Shown: positions 46,211-56,816 of the stretch, one piece after another
Layout of the letters: every line of letters starts with the position of its first letter
Numbering within the stretch: position 1 is the stretch's first letter
DNA from: Stemphylium vesicarium
Taxonomy: Eukaryota; Ascomycota; Dothideomycetes; Pleosporales; Pleosporaceae
Assembly (NCBI GenBank): GCA_004380135.1
Contig: QXCR01000099.1
Span: 49,845-113,844 of the forward strand
Direction: 5' to 3'
DNA: 64,000 nt
Notes under the pieces: generated by a model
What the model was told of the DNA's origin: nothing
Databases searched by the model: none
What the model saw: the letters and a program-made list of their open reading frames with translations, nothing else
Made by a program: the position numbers and the translations under genes

Positions 46211-46994
46211 ACATGATATAATCATCGACTTCTTTTGTTCCGTCGGCATCTTCGTGGTTTTTTGCTTTTGCAATTTTTGATACAACAATAAAGATACCCA
46301 GAATCGAACGGCAATTGAGACATACAGAAATACAGAAAATAACGGATTGGTGGGGTATCTATTGACGTTCTTTTTTTTTCTGGAGTAGGAAATGTCCCAA
46401 GACCCTATAACGACTTCATCAAAGGGGGTGGTGGTTATGAATTACGTCTAACGATTCTTACGACTTCATGATATTTGGAAACCAAAGTAACTCAAGTTTT
46501 TGGAAATACTAGTGTGTTAGCAACATGGAAATACAAATGACTTACATTTGAAATCTTCAATCTACTCATCTTCACAATGCCGCTGCAACTAGAAAAGAGA
46601 TGATGATGCAAGAAATGGTCAGGAGGGGGGAACTTGGGATCAGAGTAATAGACCTATTTGCTCGAAAGAATGCCTGCAAGCAAAGCAAAGCAAAGCGACA
46701 AAGAATAATGTCAGTCAGTCCATCCATCCATACAGTTCACAACCCCACAACCATATCAATAGCCAAAAAAAAAAGGAGGGCATGCCCAACCCATCCACGC
46801 CATCCACGCCATCCATCCCGTCATGCAGCAGAGTTGAAGTAAATGATAATGAATACCGTATTGTCAATCTGACGCCAGAGTAATGCAAGAACAACAAAAA
46901 AAAGCCCCCAACCGATCCTTCCAACACTTACCATGCCTCACGACTTGGCCTGCGGAAACCAAGTATTGTTGCGCCTCCAGAGCATATGCCAGTT
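46211..46994. other. Convergent intergenic region
   Basis: 784 bp between the unrecognised gene and Gid7. It has several homopolymer A and T runs and short CCATC/CCACG repeats near 46720-46820. No gene seen. Confidence 0.45.
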
Positions 46995-49103
46995 CTACCG
47001 TCCATAGCCATTATTCGTCATAGAACCACCAGCACCAGCACCAGCACCAGCACCACTGCCCGTGGGCATGGGGGGAGCGGAAGCGGGTTTCCAAATCTTG
47101 ACACGCATGTCGTCGCCAGCTGAGGCAAAAGTAGTGGGGTCCTTTGGATGCCATGCTACGCTGTTTACGCAGCCCGGGTGGGCGTCTAGAGCTTCGATGA
47201 GGAGGCCGTTGGAGCGCCAGATGTATATTCTGGAGTCTTGGGGGTACTCATGTGTTAGTACATTTCGATTTCAAGTTTAGAGCATTGTGGTTATAGACTC
47301 ACCCTCGCTGCCGCTAACGACAAAATTCTCGTCAGCGCCGCCGAAAGCTGATCTGATGATGAACTTTTTCTGAGCATGCGCCTCGAAGCGTTGTATAACG
47401 TCGCCGGTATCAATCTCCATAAGCTTGATTTGATCGGGGCTCATGCTGACGAGCATGTGGCGCGAATCCTGGCTGATTTTGATGCTGGTTAGCTTCATGT
47501 CGTCGAGCTGGAATTCTGCAATCTTCTCGTAGCTGACAAAGTCAAAGACGACAATGGAGCTCTCGGTTATGGCGACGAGGCGCTCGCCATTTGGTGATAC
47601 CGAGAGGTCGTTTGCGCGGAGCTTTGCGCTGTCGTCGGAGAAGTTGTGGATTAGGTCGCCGTTGAGGTCCCAGACTCCGCAGCCTACTCTGTCGTCTTGC
47701 GATCCGATGACGATGCGTGTGCCTGAGGGGTCCCAGGCTGCTGTTGTGCAGGGATATGTGAAGTCGCTGATGCATTGTATGCATACACCGGTCTATGTGA
47801 GTTAGTTGGGGTCGAAGAGGAGAGCGTGTTGATCGTACCTTGACGTCCCATATCCGTGCAGAGTTTTCTGGTTGGTTACAGCATGTCACAATCTTTGTGT
47901 CATCGGGACTCCAGGCGAGATGAGCGACGCCTGAATCTCGGTGATCGTCTAATTGATGAAGCACTTTGTAGGTGGTCGTTTCATAGATGATGATTGTGCA
48001 ATCTTTGCTTGTCGATGCCAGCTTGGTGCCATCGTTGGAGTATTGCAGGAACCACACCTCGTCCTTGTGATGTCTTAGATCGAGCACCGCTTTGGTCGGA
48101 AAATCGTCCCTTTCGCAGTTGTGATCCAAGTAGAGCGAGGGTGAGGCAGCTGTGTTATGATACAAGCAGTTTGCGATCCAGCTGTCTTTGACCTCGTCTA
48201 GTAATACCGATAACCGGTGTTCTGGAATCATGATACTGGGTGAAATGGACCCTGTAATGTGTGAGTAGAGGGGTATTGCATAGATGTCATTGTCACTTAC
48301 TCGAAAGGTCCGAAAGGAGGTGCATTCGCGATTCGCCACGAGCACCGTCCCACTGGGCTTGATTTCGCAAGTCCTCTGCAGATTGACACATCATGAGACT
48401 GGTTGAGGTTAGCTGGAAAGCGCGCCGAGAGAGAATAGAGAAAGACTCACGCTGAAAGAGCATGTAATCTGCCCACATCTTGATGGAGCGGCGTCAGCTC
48501 TTGTCGAAGAACCACGAGCGCTTTGGAAAGATCCCTTCGTTCCAGCAATTCCAGGTATTTCTGCTGCTTTAACCAAAACAGCATGACCTCCCGATTAGCC
48601 CCCTCGGCAAGCTTCAGACCTGTGGAATGCTGCGAGCCTGACTTTGCCCTTGACTTTCCCCACGGCTTCTCATACTGAGAATCTAGACCGACACCGCCTC
48701 CGTTGTCGTTTGTGCTCGAACCAAAGAGTAACTCTTCCGCCTCTTCCCAATCGCCATTCAACACGGAGCTCCGGAATGCCGCGACCGTCGGTCCTTCCAG
48801 CTGGAAACCGCTCTCTTTGCATAACGCGCCTGCTGCGCCGTGGTATCCCAGATCCGTCAGGCTCTGTATCAGTATCCGCGTCACTTCTTCCCTGTCATGG
48901 CCAAAGAATGTGGCAGGCACAGACCCCCCGTTGGCTACCGGACCTCCATTCGCATAGGAGCTATTGCTCTCATTCCTACTGTGCATGCTTCCATTCGCAT
49001 TCTTGGCCAACGGCGACCGGGGCCCTGATGACTGTGATGATCCGTTTGCGAAGTTCCGAGAGGGCGACTGTGGTGTTTTGGAATTATCGTCGTCAAGGCG
49101 CAT
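46995..49103 (-). CDS. gid7: GID/CTLH ubiquitin ligase subunit Gid7 (WDR26-like)
   Basis: WD40 subunit of the GID ubiquitin ligase that, in yeast, targets gluconeogenic enzymes such as Fbp1 when glucose returns. Five exons: 48451-49103, 48301-48398, 47839-48251, 47303-47792 and 46995-47236; 631 aa. The disordered Ser/Asn-rich N-terminus is followed by a LisH motif (ILIQSLTDLGYHGAAGAL), a CTLH domain (AAFRSSVLNGDWEEAEELL), then RDLSKALVVLRQELTPL and the junction LHALSALMMCQSAEDL. Seven WD repeats occupy the rest, with FLQYSNDGTKLASTSKDCTI, VAHLAWSPDDTKIVTC, AWDPSGTRIVIGSQDD and VNSVAWHPKDPTTFASAG. The C-terminus ends in a short Gly-Ala repeat. The order LisH-CTLH-WD40 is diagnostic. Confidence 0.92.
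47028..47054. repeat. ACCAGC hexanucleotide repeat, 4.5 units
   Basis: Perfect 27-bp run inside the last Gid7 exon; on the coding strand it encodes alternating Gly-Ala near the C-terminus. Length could vary between strains without breaking frame. Confidence 0.9.
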
Positions 49104-50405
49104 TGTCCCGTCTTGTCGGCGCCTGCGCTTCGAGATGTGGCGGGATGGCCTGGCTCGGTTACTATGCGATAAGGGGTCCTCTTCGCTTTGGTCGTCGGTG
49201 CCAGATAAGCTGTGCCTGCGCTTTCTGGCTCGAGGGCGGTCGGACGGGGGAATAGTGGTAGCGGGTGGGTGTTCGAGGGGTCTAGCGCTGGCTTCAGGGT
49301 CGTCGGAGGGGGCTGAGAGTTCTGGGGAAGAAGAGGCGGGGGAAGTCGGGGTGGATGGGTGGTCGGCGGCGATTGGGAAGGGAAGGTTTGGGGCGATTCT
49401 GTCTGCCAGGACGAACGCTGGGCTTGGTTACCCGCAAATGACGCGGGTATGAATTCGTGGCAGCGTTGTGCCTAGGCGGGCGTCGTGTTTGGGGGCTCAG
49501 TAGATAGCATGGAGAGTCTACAAGCGTATACGGGCAGTGCGGAGAAGAGTGACAGGCTTGAGAGTTTGGGGACGAGGTGAGGTTGCGGAGTGAGCTCGGA
49601 GGTTCGAAGCAGCAGGCGATGTCACGAGCCGAGAGATGACGATGCTGCGGCTGGGGCTTCAAGCCCGCACGCGTATAGCTCTCAATGGAGCTCCTCAGAG
49701 GAATGAGAGTTTGATATATGACTGTGCAGAGCCTCTTACAGCCTGTGAACGTTGTTTTCGATGTCTGTACAGCAGCTTGGTCGACGTTCCGCAGTTGGCT
49801 ACCTAGGTGCACCGAATGCGTCAAGCTCCATGCGCCAAGTGGCAGTCACGACGTGTAAAGAGGTAATGCGGCAGTGTAGAACTGAGACCAAGTGCCCTGG
49901 ATCTCGGGCAACACGTGAGTATTCAGGTAGGATGATACTCCAGCACATGGAAACAACCTTTGGATGTATTCATGGGTAATGAACAGGCTCCCACTTCAAC
50001 ATGTGCGGGTGGATCCGTCATTGTCACAAGGTCCCCTAATCGCCCGATAAGAAAGCGAGCTAGTATCCGCCTCATGAAATCGGCGCACTCCATCATCGCG
50101 TCTTTGTCTCCGTGAAATCGCGACACCGTTTCTTGAGCCTATCGCCCGGCGAGCACAAACAGGCGTCACACGTCATAGGAAACAGGGTACGCGCTGTCAT
50201 GCGGACCCGCCAAATATGCAACAACATTGCTATTCTGCAGATAATTGCTGAGCATCGCATCACATGCAATATACCACAACACCTTCCTGTTCGTGCAGTT
50301 TTACTATCTTGACTTTATGGATGTCCTCTCAGTCGCCGGAAGAAACATTCCATGCAACCATCTGCGTATAGAACATCTCGTCCCACCCAGACCATCATGA
50401 TTCCC
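49104..50405. other. Intergenic region between Gid7 and beta-glucosidase
   Basis: About 1.3 kb containing the Gid7 promoter and the 3' UTR of the GH1 gene. The minus-strand open frame at 49294-49824 has no domain, and its Pro/Arg/Ser-rich, CT-driven composition reads as leader sequence rather than a gene. Confidence 0.45.
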
Positions 50406-52187
50406 TCACACTCTCATCGTCGCATTCCCATCCGCCGCATGCTCCTGGAACCAATTCAAGAACTGGAACATACTTGCCTTGGGCGACCTCTCCAGCGTCT
50501 CGTAATCTACATACTGCAGTCCAAACCTCACAGAGGTGCCAAGCAGCCACTCGAAGTTATCGTAGATGGACCAGCCCCAAGCTCCCGTCACATTCACACC
50601 ATCTACATGAATCGACAGCAGGATGTTGTCTAGATATTGCTGGTAGTAGTCGGCGCGTTTGAGGTCCCAGAGTGCCGAGTTGAGGTCCGTCCATTGCGCC
50701 TCAAAGGGCTCGGCGAACCCGAATTCGCTGACGACAATGTCGGGGATAGAGGGGAAAAGGACTTGGGTGATGTGCTTGAGGAACCGGCGCACGCCTGCTG
50801 GGGCAGAGTAGAACCACGACATGGCTGGATCGGCAGCGGGGCCAATAGGGAAGCCATTAGGGGCCACACTTGCAGATCCAGCACAGTCGGGGAATGCTGG
50901 GTGAGACCGGTTGCTCGTGCATGCCTCTAAGCCACCCTCGACTTCGAAGGCTAGGAACGACGAATAAGGATCGATGGCGTAGAAGTCGCATGATCCCTTG
51001 ATCATATCCTTCTCCTCTTGCGTGAATTCTGGCAGAAGGTCGCCAAGCGTATCTTTGAGAGACTGGGGATAGTCGCCGTCTGTCCATGGTCCGCCGAACC
51101 AGCCAATGCTGAAGTCAAAATTACGTTGTCGCGCCTCTTCGTCTTCGGGCTTGGTGCTGTTGGCTTCATAGTAGTTTCCACTATTCTTGATTGTGATGCG
51201 TCCGCGGCCCTTGAACTCCTCATGGTACCACTTCGCCACCTTCGCATGTGCAAGCAAGGTATAGTGACCGCACAGAAAACGCGCTTCCACTCCGCCCGTG
51301 ACGCCGTTGGGCGCAGGGTAGTATTCACCTGCGGGATAAGACGCGTATTGCCAATTACAGTATTGGGGCTCGTTGATAGTGAACCACTCGTCGACGTAAG
51401 CATCGTAACGTGTGATGACAAACTTGGCGTAGTTGAAGAAGTCGTCAACAACCCGCCGGTCAGTCCATCCGCCGTATTCATTGAAGATGGCGAGCGGAGT
51501 GTCCCAATGGAACAGTGTCACAGAAGGGTGTAGGCCGTTGGCGTGCATTGTTGAAATTACATCATCGTAGTGTGCAACTGCTTCCTCGTTGACAGGGCCG
51601 TTGCCAAAGGGGAAGAAGCGGGGCCATGAGAAGCTGGGACTGAAGGCTTTCAACCCCAAGCTTGCGAGTCGAGCAAAGTCTTGCTTGTATAGATAGTAGT
51701 GCTGAGCAACAACATCACCGGTCGTGTTGTCTGCCACAAAATTGGGCACCCGATGTGCCAGCAGATCCCAGATACTAGGCCCTTTGCCTTCATCTTTAGC
51801 TGCTCCTTCGATCTGGTAGGCAGAAGAGCTCAGCCCCCAATGAAAGTTTTCAGGGAGCTTTAGGCCCTCAGCTTCAGGATATCCACTGCGAACAAGAGGA
51901 TGGTAGAAATACGGGTCTGGCTGTGGGTATGCGGATGGCTCGGGAGTGGGTGTGACAGTAGAAGTGACTGGGCCCGTGGCAACTGGGCCTATTTGATCCC
52001 AGAGCGATGCGAGTGCATTGGGAGAGTAGTCGGTGCGGGTGTATGGTGTTGGTTGTGTAGAGGCATTGAAGCTAGCAGAGGAGTAACCAGAAGGTTGCGC
52101 GAACGAAAGCGTAGCAGTCCCGTTCGTATCCGCGACAATTGGCGATGCCAAAAGGAGCACGCCCAAGAGAGGCACCAATTGAGCCAT
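50406..52187 (-). CDS. Secreted GH1 beta-glucosidase-like glycoside hydrolase
   Basis: Single exon, 593 aa from the ATG at 52187 (MAQLVPLLGVLLLASPIVAD), which gives a clear secretion signal; the frame is open to 52265. A Ser/Thr/Pro-rich segment of about 75 residues precedes the (beta/alpha)8 domain. Family 1 marks: FHWGLSSSAYQIEGA, TLFHWDTPLAIFNEYGGW, the acid/base Glu in EWFTINEPQYCNW (E273), the nucleophile Glu in DIVVSEFGFAEPFE (E488) and GAWGWSIYDNFEWLLG. The nucleophile motif is S-E-F-G where most GH1 enzymes have T-E-N-G. Expected role: release of terminal beta-linked glucose from oligosaccharides outside the cell; true substrate not known. Confidence 0.88.
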   Translation of the reverse strand: MAQLVPLLGVLLLASPIVADTNGTATLSFAQPSGYSSASFNASTQPTPYTRTDYSPNALASLWDQIGPVATGPVTSTVTPTPEPSAYPQPDPYFYHPLVRSGYPEAEGLKLPENFHWGLSSSAYQIEGAAKDEGKGPSIWDLLAHRVPNFVADNTTGDVVAQHYYLYKQDFARLASLGLKAFSPSFSWPRFFPFGNGPVNEEAVAHYDDVISTMHANGLHPSVTLFHWDTPLAIFNEYGGWTDRRVVDDFFNYAKFVITRYDAYVDEWFTINEPQYCNWQYASYPAGEYYPAPNGVTGGVEARFLCGHYTLLAHAKVAKWYHEEFKGRGRITIKNSGNYYEANSTKPEDEEARQRNFDFSIGWFGGPWTDGDYPQSLKDTLGDLLPEFTQEEKDMIKGSCDFYAIDPYSSFLAFEVEGGLEACTSNRSHPAFPDCAGSASVAPNGFPIGPAADPAMSWFYSAPAGVRRFLKHITQVLFPSIPDIVVSEFGFAEPFEAQWTDLNSALWDLKRADYYQQYLDNILLSIHVDGVNVTGAWGWSIYDNFEWLLGTSVRFGLQYVDYETLERSPKASMFQFLNWFQEHAADGNATMRV

Positions 52188-53181
52188 CTTGCAGACCTGA
52201 GCTGTGGGTTGCGAAATGTAGCACAACAGGTCAATGAGCAGTACTTGTACTAAGTATCTCGACAAGGTCCTTCTTTCACCACATCTGGTAGCCTCACGGA
52301 GCTCCGCGCCGATAATGGCTACTCATGCACTTTCCTCGTCACATTATCAGCATTATCCAGGTATGTCCGCTCGGCATGCATGAAGCCCCTCATAACAATG
52401 CACCATATCGTCCTGATGCTTCCGATGTAGCGGGATGTTCTAATCAATAACGATGGCTGTTGGTCGATCGATGGAAGCTAAGCTACCTACCTCTAGCCTT
52501 CGCAGCACAAAGAAGTGTCGTGCATGAGTACATATACCGGAGCTGCTGGACGTCATCGTCAGGGAGGTAGACGGAAGAACCTGGGTGAGATTCCGTTCCC
52601 GAATAGGCATAACGTGAGGGGCTGTAGCACGATTGGTGGATGCAACAGCTTCTCGAACTCTTGCGTGGAGCGCATGTGGGGAACAAGGCGCCTTGTTGAC
52701 TGGAACATGAGGGTCCAAGAGAATGCCGCGCGAGGTCATGGACTGAAAACGTCATGTTCGGCGTTTACACAGGTGCGTGTTGACGTGTAGCCGGTCCGCA
52801 CGCCGAAGTCTAGGTTGAATATCGGTAGTTACGGCGCACGAAAGGAGAAATGCAGGAAGTTGTCTAGGCGCGCTAAATGGCAAAACTATTCTCTGAGTGA
52901 AGGAAAGAACGTTTGGAATAGGAGATCCCGCAACTGGGATGTGGTATAGAGCCACTCAAGCGTGCAGATGTGCGAATGGTCCCCCTTCCTGCATGCGGAG
53001 TGATACTGTGATATTTTCCTATATCTACTATCCTCCTCCTTGCATCTTGTATTCAAATCGTGGATGTCGTTCTCATCCTTCGATATGGTCATAAATCGCT
53101 ACCGAGATCGTGCAGGACCAGTTGGGTATATGTCGAGCGTCTCGAAAACAGATAGTCATTATAGCAGTCGTTAGAAGAAGC
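52188..53181. other. Intergenic region upstream of the GH1 gene
   Basis: About 1 kb with the GH1 promoter and the 3' UTR of the histone chaperone gene. No gene seen in the short frames present. Confidence 0.45.
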
Positions 53182-54435
53182 TCAAGCCTTGCGCTGCTTC
53201 TTTGCAGGTGGTTCCTGGGTGGCTTTTCGACCTTTTCCTACAAGAGCACGGATGTCGACAGGCTGTTCGTCGTCGTCGTCATCGTCGCTAGCGTCCATGA
53301 CATCGACATCGATATCAGATAGCTCTTCGTCATCCTCGTCTTCGTCAAAGGTTCCCTCTGTGGTCTGTTAGTGCTGATTTAAATATGCGGAGTGGATGAC
53401 GTACTGTAGTACTTGATGGCATTGGGCCACATGTCTTCGGCGATGATAGTAGCGACCTCATCGCCGCCGGGGAAGACTTCGATTTCCTGGTAGTCTAGTT
53501 GGTCCTCCTCCTCATCTTCTTCCTCTTCGACCTTCTCGCCCCGCCTGATCTTCTCGAATCTCTCCTTCTCTTCCTTTGCTGCTTGCGCTGACTCCTGGGC
53601 GCTGACCCATCGGTAACCTGAGACAAAAGAGAAGAGGCCGAAGAAGCTGACCGAGGCGTCAGTGGCAGTTTCGATCTTCTGCGCAAGCTTCTTGTACTCC
53701 GCAGACTTGGCTTCCTCTTTCCTTGCTGCGCCGTTGGCGGTGTCAGTTGCAAGCTTGGTTCTCATCTCGCCCAGCTTGTAGGCCGCATCAGTCAGGCCGC
53801 CGGTGAGGTCCTTGCCCTTTTTCCAGTTGATCTTGACTGGCTCAGAAACGAGACCCTGCCAGTCCTTGGTCTTCCTGAACCAAAATTTCTTCTCCAGCTC
53901 CTTGTCCTCGAAGTATTCGTTTTCGGTGAAGCCGAACTTGAGCGAGAAGCTGCGTGGGGAGCCATTGGGCTCGTTGAGCTCGAAGCGCGAGACCTCGAAC
54001 ATAGAGAGGCACTCTGCGAAGACCTTGGAGTCCGTGGGCTGGATGAAGTTGTCGATCTCAGGAGGCGCTTGCTCGAATACAAGCGACCAGAAGTGAGGGA
54101 TCTTCGCAACGAACTCGGCGCGCTTCTTGTACAAGGGACTTTGTAGCGCCTCAGCTTTGCGAACTACACGTATGTCAGCAACCTGTTTTTCACATCTTGT
54201 ATTATATAACGAAATGCAGTCGGAAATGATTGCTCGAGTATTGCGACTCTCCCAATATGCGCGCCGCAAGTGCGCTATTCGTCTGGTGTGTGCACTTACT
54301 GATCTCTTCCTCAACATCTTCGAATTCATGCTCGAGCGCCGCCAGCTCTTCGAAGCGAGCGGCCATTTCTTCGGGCATTTGGTGTTCCATTTCGTGCGAG
54401 CAGCTACCGGTCACGGGATCACAGCAGTCAGACAT
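53182..54435 (-). CDS. NAP-family histone chaperone, SET/Vps75 type
   Basis: Three exons: 54300-54435, 53405-54163 and 53182-53357; 356 aa. The first intron is 136 nt, longer than most here. Joining exons 1 and 2 gives the long dimerisation helix (EEMAARFEELAALEHEFEDV running into EEEIIRKAEALQSPLYKKR), then the NAP earmuff domain: FVAKIPHFWSLVFEQAP, SFSLKFGFTENEYFEDKEL, VKINWKKGKDLT and ASVSFFGLFSFVSGYRW. The tail is acidic (DEDEDDEEL, DASDDDDDDEQPVDI) and ends in a basic nuclear signal (PPAKKQRKA). It binds H3-H4 or H2A-H2B in the nucleus. Vps75, the Rtt109 partner, is the yeast relative; whether this is its true orthologue or a SET-like paralogue cannot be settled from sequence reading alone. 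Confidence 0.88.
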
Positions 54436-54943
54436 GGAATGTGAAGTGTGGTGTTAGTCTGATCGTGGATCAGCGAGCATTTCTCAAAATTTCTTGAATG
54501 ATGCAGGGATGTTAGCTATCCCGATAAGCCCCACTTAAAGCGGAGCCATTCCGCCCCGCGTTTTCGCGCATCCCCGTCTACCTTGCTTGACAATCTTGCA
54601 TGAGCGAAACGCGATAGAGGCTTTGGTAAAATCAAACTGCCGTCATTGCCTGAGTAAGTATTTCGGGCCAGCCTGACGACCTAGAGGATATACGAGTCCG
54701 ATGCCAGCGCTGTTATGCGTATTTGGAGGTCGGATGAAAGGCTGACTCCGCTACGTTTAGGTTCACTGGTGGCAGTCTTCTCTGGGGGCGTTCGCAACAA
54801 CCAATATTCACGTCAAACCCCAGATCTTTTTTTCTGGTTCGTCATCGCGCACAGTGCGCAGTCTATAGACTCGCCAACCAATGCCCACGCTTCATACGCT
54901 CTCATCCATCTCTCAATATCAGCGCTTTGATTTGCTCGCTGCC
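54436..54943. promoter_or_regulatory. Divergent promoter region
   Basis: 508 bp between the divergent starts of the histone chaperone and the nucleotidyltransferase-like gene. No specific sites were identified. Confidence 0.4.
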
Positions 54944-56101
54944 ATGGGAGGCCTAGCATTCGCAAACGTCCTATCCGAGTCTGGAAAGCCCATCACCGTT
55001 CCCCGATTATCACCGCCACTATACAAGACGCTTTGCGCTCAGTACCAAGATACCCTTGAGACCATATTCGATCGGGTCGTGGTTCCCCGCGATGCTCCAG
55101 CCAAAGCAGACCATGGCGATATAGATTATTTGGTCGAGGGGATTCGACCTCCAAATGCGAAGTCGAATATCTGGGACACAATACGAGACGCTCTAGGAGC
55201 CAGTGCTTTCTTACCGCGCGGCGGCTCAGCTTCGTATGCAACACCGCATCCTCAAATCTCAGATGCGTACGTCCAAGTGGATGTGGAGCTATCTGTTGAA
55301 GACGACACCCCCGAAAGCGCGGAACTCTTCGAATGGACACGTTTTATGAAGGGTGATTCTGATCTACTCCAGATCATCGGGATCTCGCATCGTCCCCTAG
55401 GCCTGACCTGCAACGATCGGGGTTTGCATGTGCGAGTGGAAGAGATAGAGCCTTACAACAAGAAAAAGGCCTTGGTATTCCTAACAAGAGACCCCGCAGA
55501 AATGATGGAGTTTTACGGTATGAACATTGCTAGATATCAGGCTGGATTCGCAGACGAGGACGAGCTCTTCGACTGGGCATCTAGCGGACGGTTCTTCTCT
55601 TGTATAGCCTTCGAGAATCGTGTTGAGAAGCACAACGATCGAGCACGCCAAGCGAAGAGACCGATGTATCAGCGGTTCGTGGAAGGATACATGCTTTCAC
55701 ATCCAGACAAGGGCGCTGGCAATGTCTGGACACGACAGCAGGTGCTTCATGAAGCTATTACTGTCTTCGATAGGCAAGGGCAATACGATGCCATGATACA
55801 GGAGCATCATATAAAGATAGCAGAAGAAGAGTTGTGGAAGGAAATCAAGGCGGCCGTGCCAGTGCGGAGCAATTCTCTTGCCCTCATCCTCAAAGGCCTT
55901 AGGCGTTGGGTCGTGTTCGAAGATGGACGACCCTGCATCGCGTCGGAGCCTATCCTTGAGGAGCCTTTGGTCTGGTCCAAGTCTGTGTCAGAAGAGACCA
56001 AGCCCATGGTATTAGCATGGGTGCAGAACAACTGGCAGAAAGTCAAGTCTTTGGAGAAGGCGCGTGCGGGTGCAGCCAAGGAAGCTGCAAAGGGGACGTA
56101 G
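54944..56101 (+). CDS. Nucleotidyltransferase-fold-like conserved protein
   Basis: Single exon, 385 aa from the ATG at 54944 (MGGLAFANVLSE); an in-frame ATG at 54881 is possible. The region around residues 45-60, KADHGDIDYLVEGIRP, resembles the catalytic acidic pair of DNA-polymerase-beta-type nucleotidyltransferases (G-D-x-D). A third acidic strand, SDAYVQVDVELSVEDD, follows about 50 residues on, as that fold expects. Next come HRPLGLTCNDRGLHVRVEEI, NKKKALVFLTRDPAEMMEFY and LFDWASSGRFFSC. The C-terminus is helical and Lys/Ala-rich. No signal peptide or membrane helix. I know of similar uncharacterised fungal proteins; the substrate is unknown and the enzyme assignment is inference from motif spacing. 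Confidence 0.75.
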   Translation: MGGLAFANVLSESGKPITVPRLSPPLYKTLCAQYQDTLETIFDRVVVPRDAPAKADHGDIDYLVEGIRPPNAKSNIWDTIRDALGASAFLPRGGSASYATPHPQISDAYVQVDVELSVEDDTPESAELFEWTRFMKGDSDLLQIIGISHRPLGLTCNDRGLHVRVEEIEPYNKKKALVFLTRDPAEMMEFYGMNIARYQAGFADEDELFDWASSGRFFSCIAFENRVEKHNDRARQAKRPMYQRFVEGYMLSHPDKGAGNVWTRQQVLHEAITVFDRQGQYDAMIQEHHIKIAEEELWKEIKAAVPVRSNSLALILKGLRRWVVFEDGRPCIASEPILEEPLVWSKSVSEETKPMVLAWVQNNWQKVKSLEKARAGAAKEAAKGT

Positions 56102-56816
56102 TAGCATGTGGCGGCCCCGGGAGAAGGATTATCAATGTACGAAGGAAAGGCGCGGACCTGTTACCTGAATAGCTAGGCGCATGTACAATAGTATGGAAGG
56201 CTCGGACAAAACCGTAGTCTTGCTGTGATGCCATCAGGTGCCCAATCGTATCGCCATATGTCGCTCACCACGAACATCAGAATTTTCCCGTTTCCGTGAC
56301 GTAACTGCATGCATCGTAAGCCGATGCTTCCCACGCGCTGCGGGCCTGGTCAAGACGGCCATGATCCGATGTGCTTCACGATGCAAATTTTCAGTTTTCG
56401 AGGGGTAATGGAAAGTGAACGCTTGACAAAAATGGGTCTAGTCTGTCGAGCCTGCAGCGGGCGAGGTAGTGCTCGGTCCGATCATGAAGGAATGATCTGG
56501 ATCACAATAGTCTGCCAGCTCTCTCCAATACCGATGTTGTCGATAAGCATCCTACGCTAAACTACATATCCTCTTTCCTGCCAAGACTTGGTCACGTCGT
56601 TGTTGTGATCTTCTTTGTGCGGGTTGTGGTTCTGCGGTACCGAATAACGACGAAACCCTATAGCAATTACCTTTTCAATCAAAACCAATCAACAGAACCC
56701 AGCTACCATATCATCAACTCTTTCATTGCATTTTCGGGAGTCTAGCACCGCATCCGCCGTGTCCCTATAAAAGTCTTCGTTCAGCAAAGATAAGCGGTGC
56801 TACAGCCTCAGGCATC
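56102..56816. other. Intergenic region upstream of the asparaginase gene
   Basis: 715 bp; contains the TATA box listed below. No gene seen; the frame at 56309-56560 has no domain. Confidence 0.45.
56766..56773 (+). promoter_or_regulatory. TATA box of the asparaginase gene
   Basis: TATAAAAG, 44 bp upstream of the start codon. It is a full match to the fungal TATA consensus; being so close to the ATG implies a very short leader. Confidence 0.55.

Noticed and set aside
49294..49824. 176-codon open frame on the minus strand upstream of Gid7
   Set aside because: Pro/Arg/Ser composition from a CT-rich leader, no domain, no link to the Gid7 frame.
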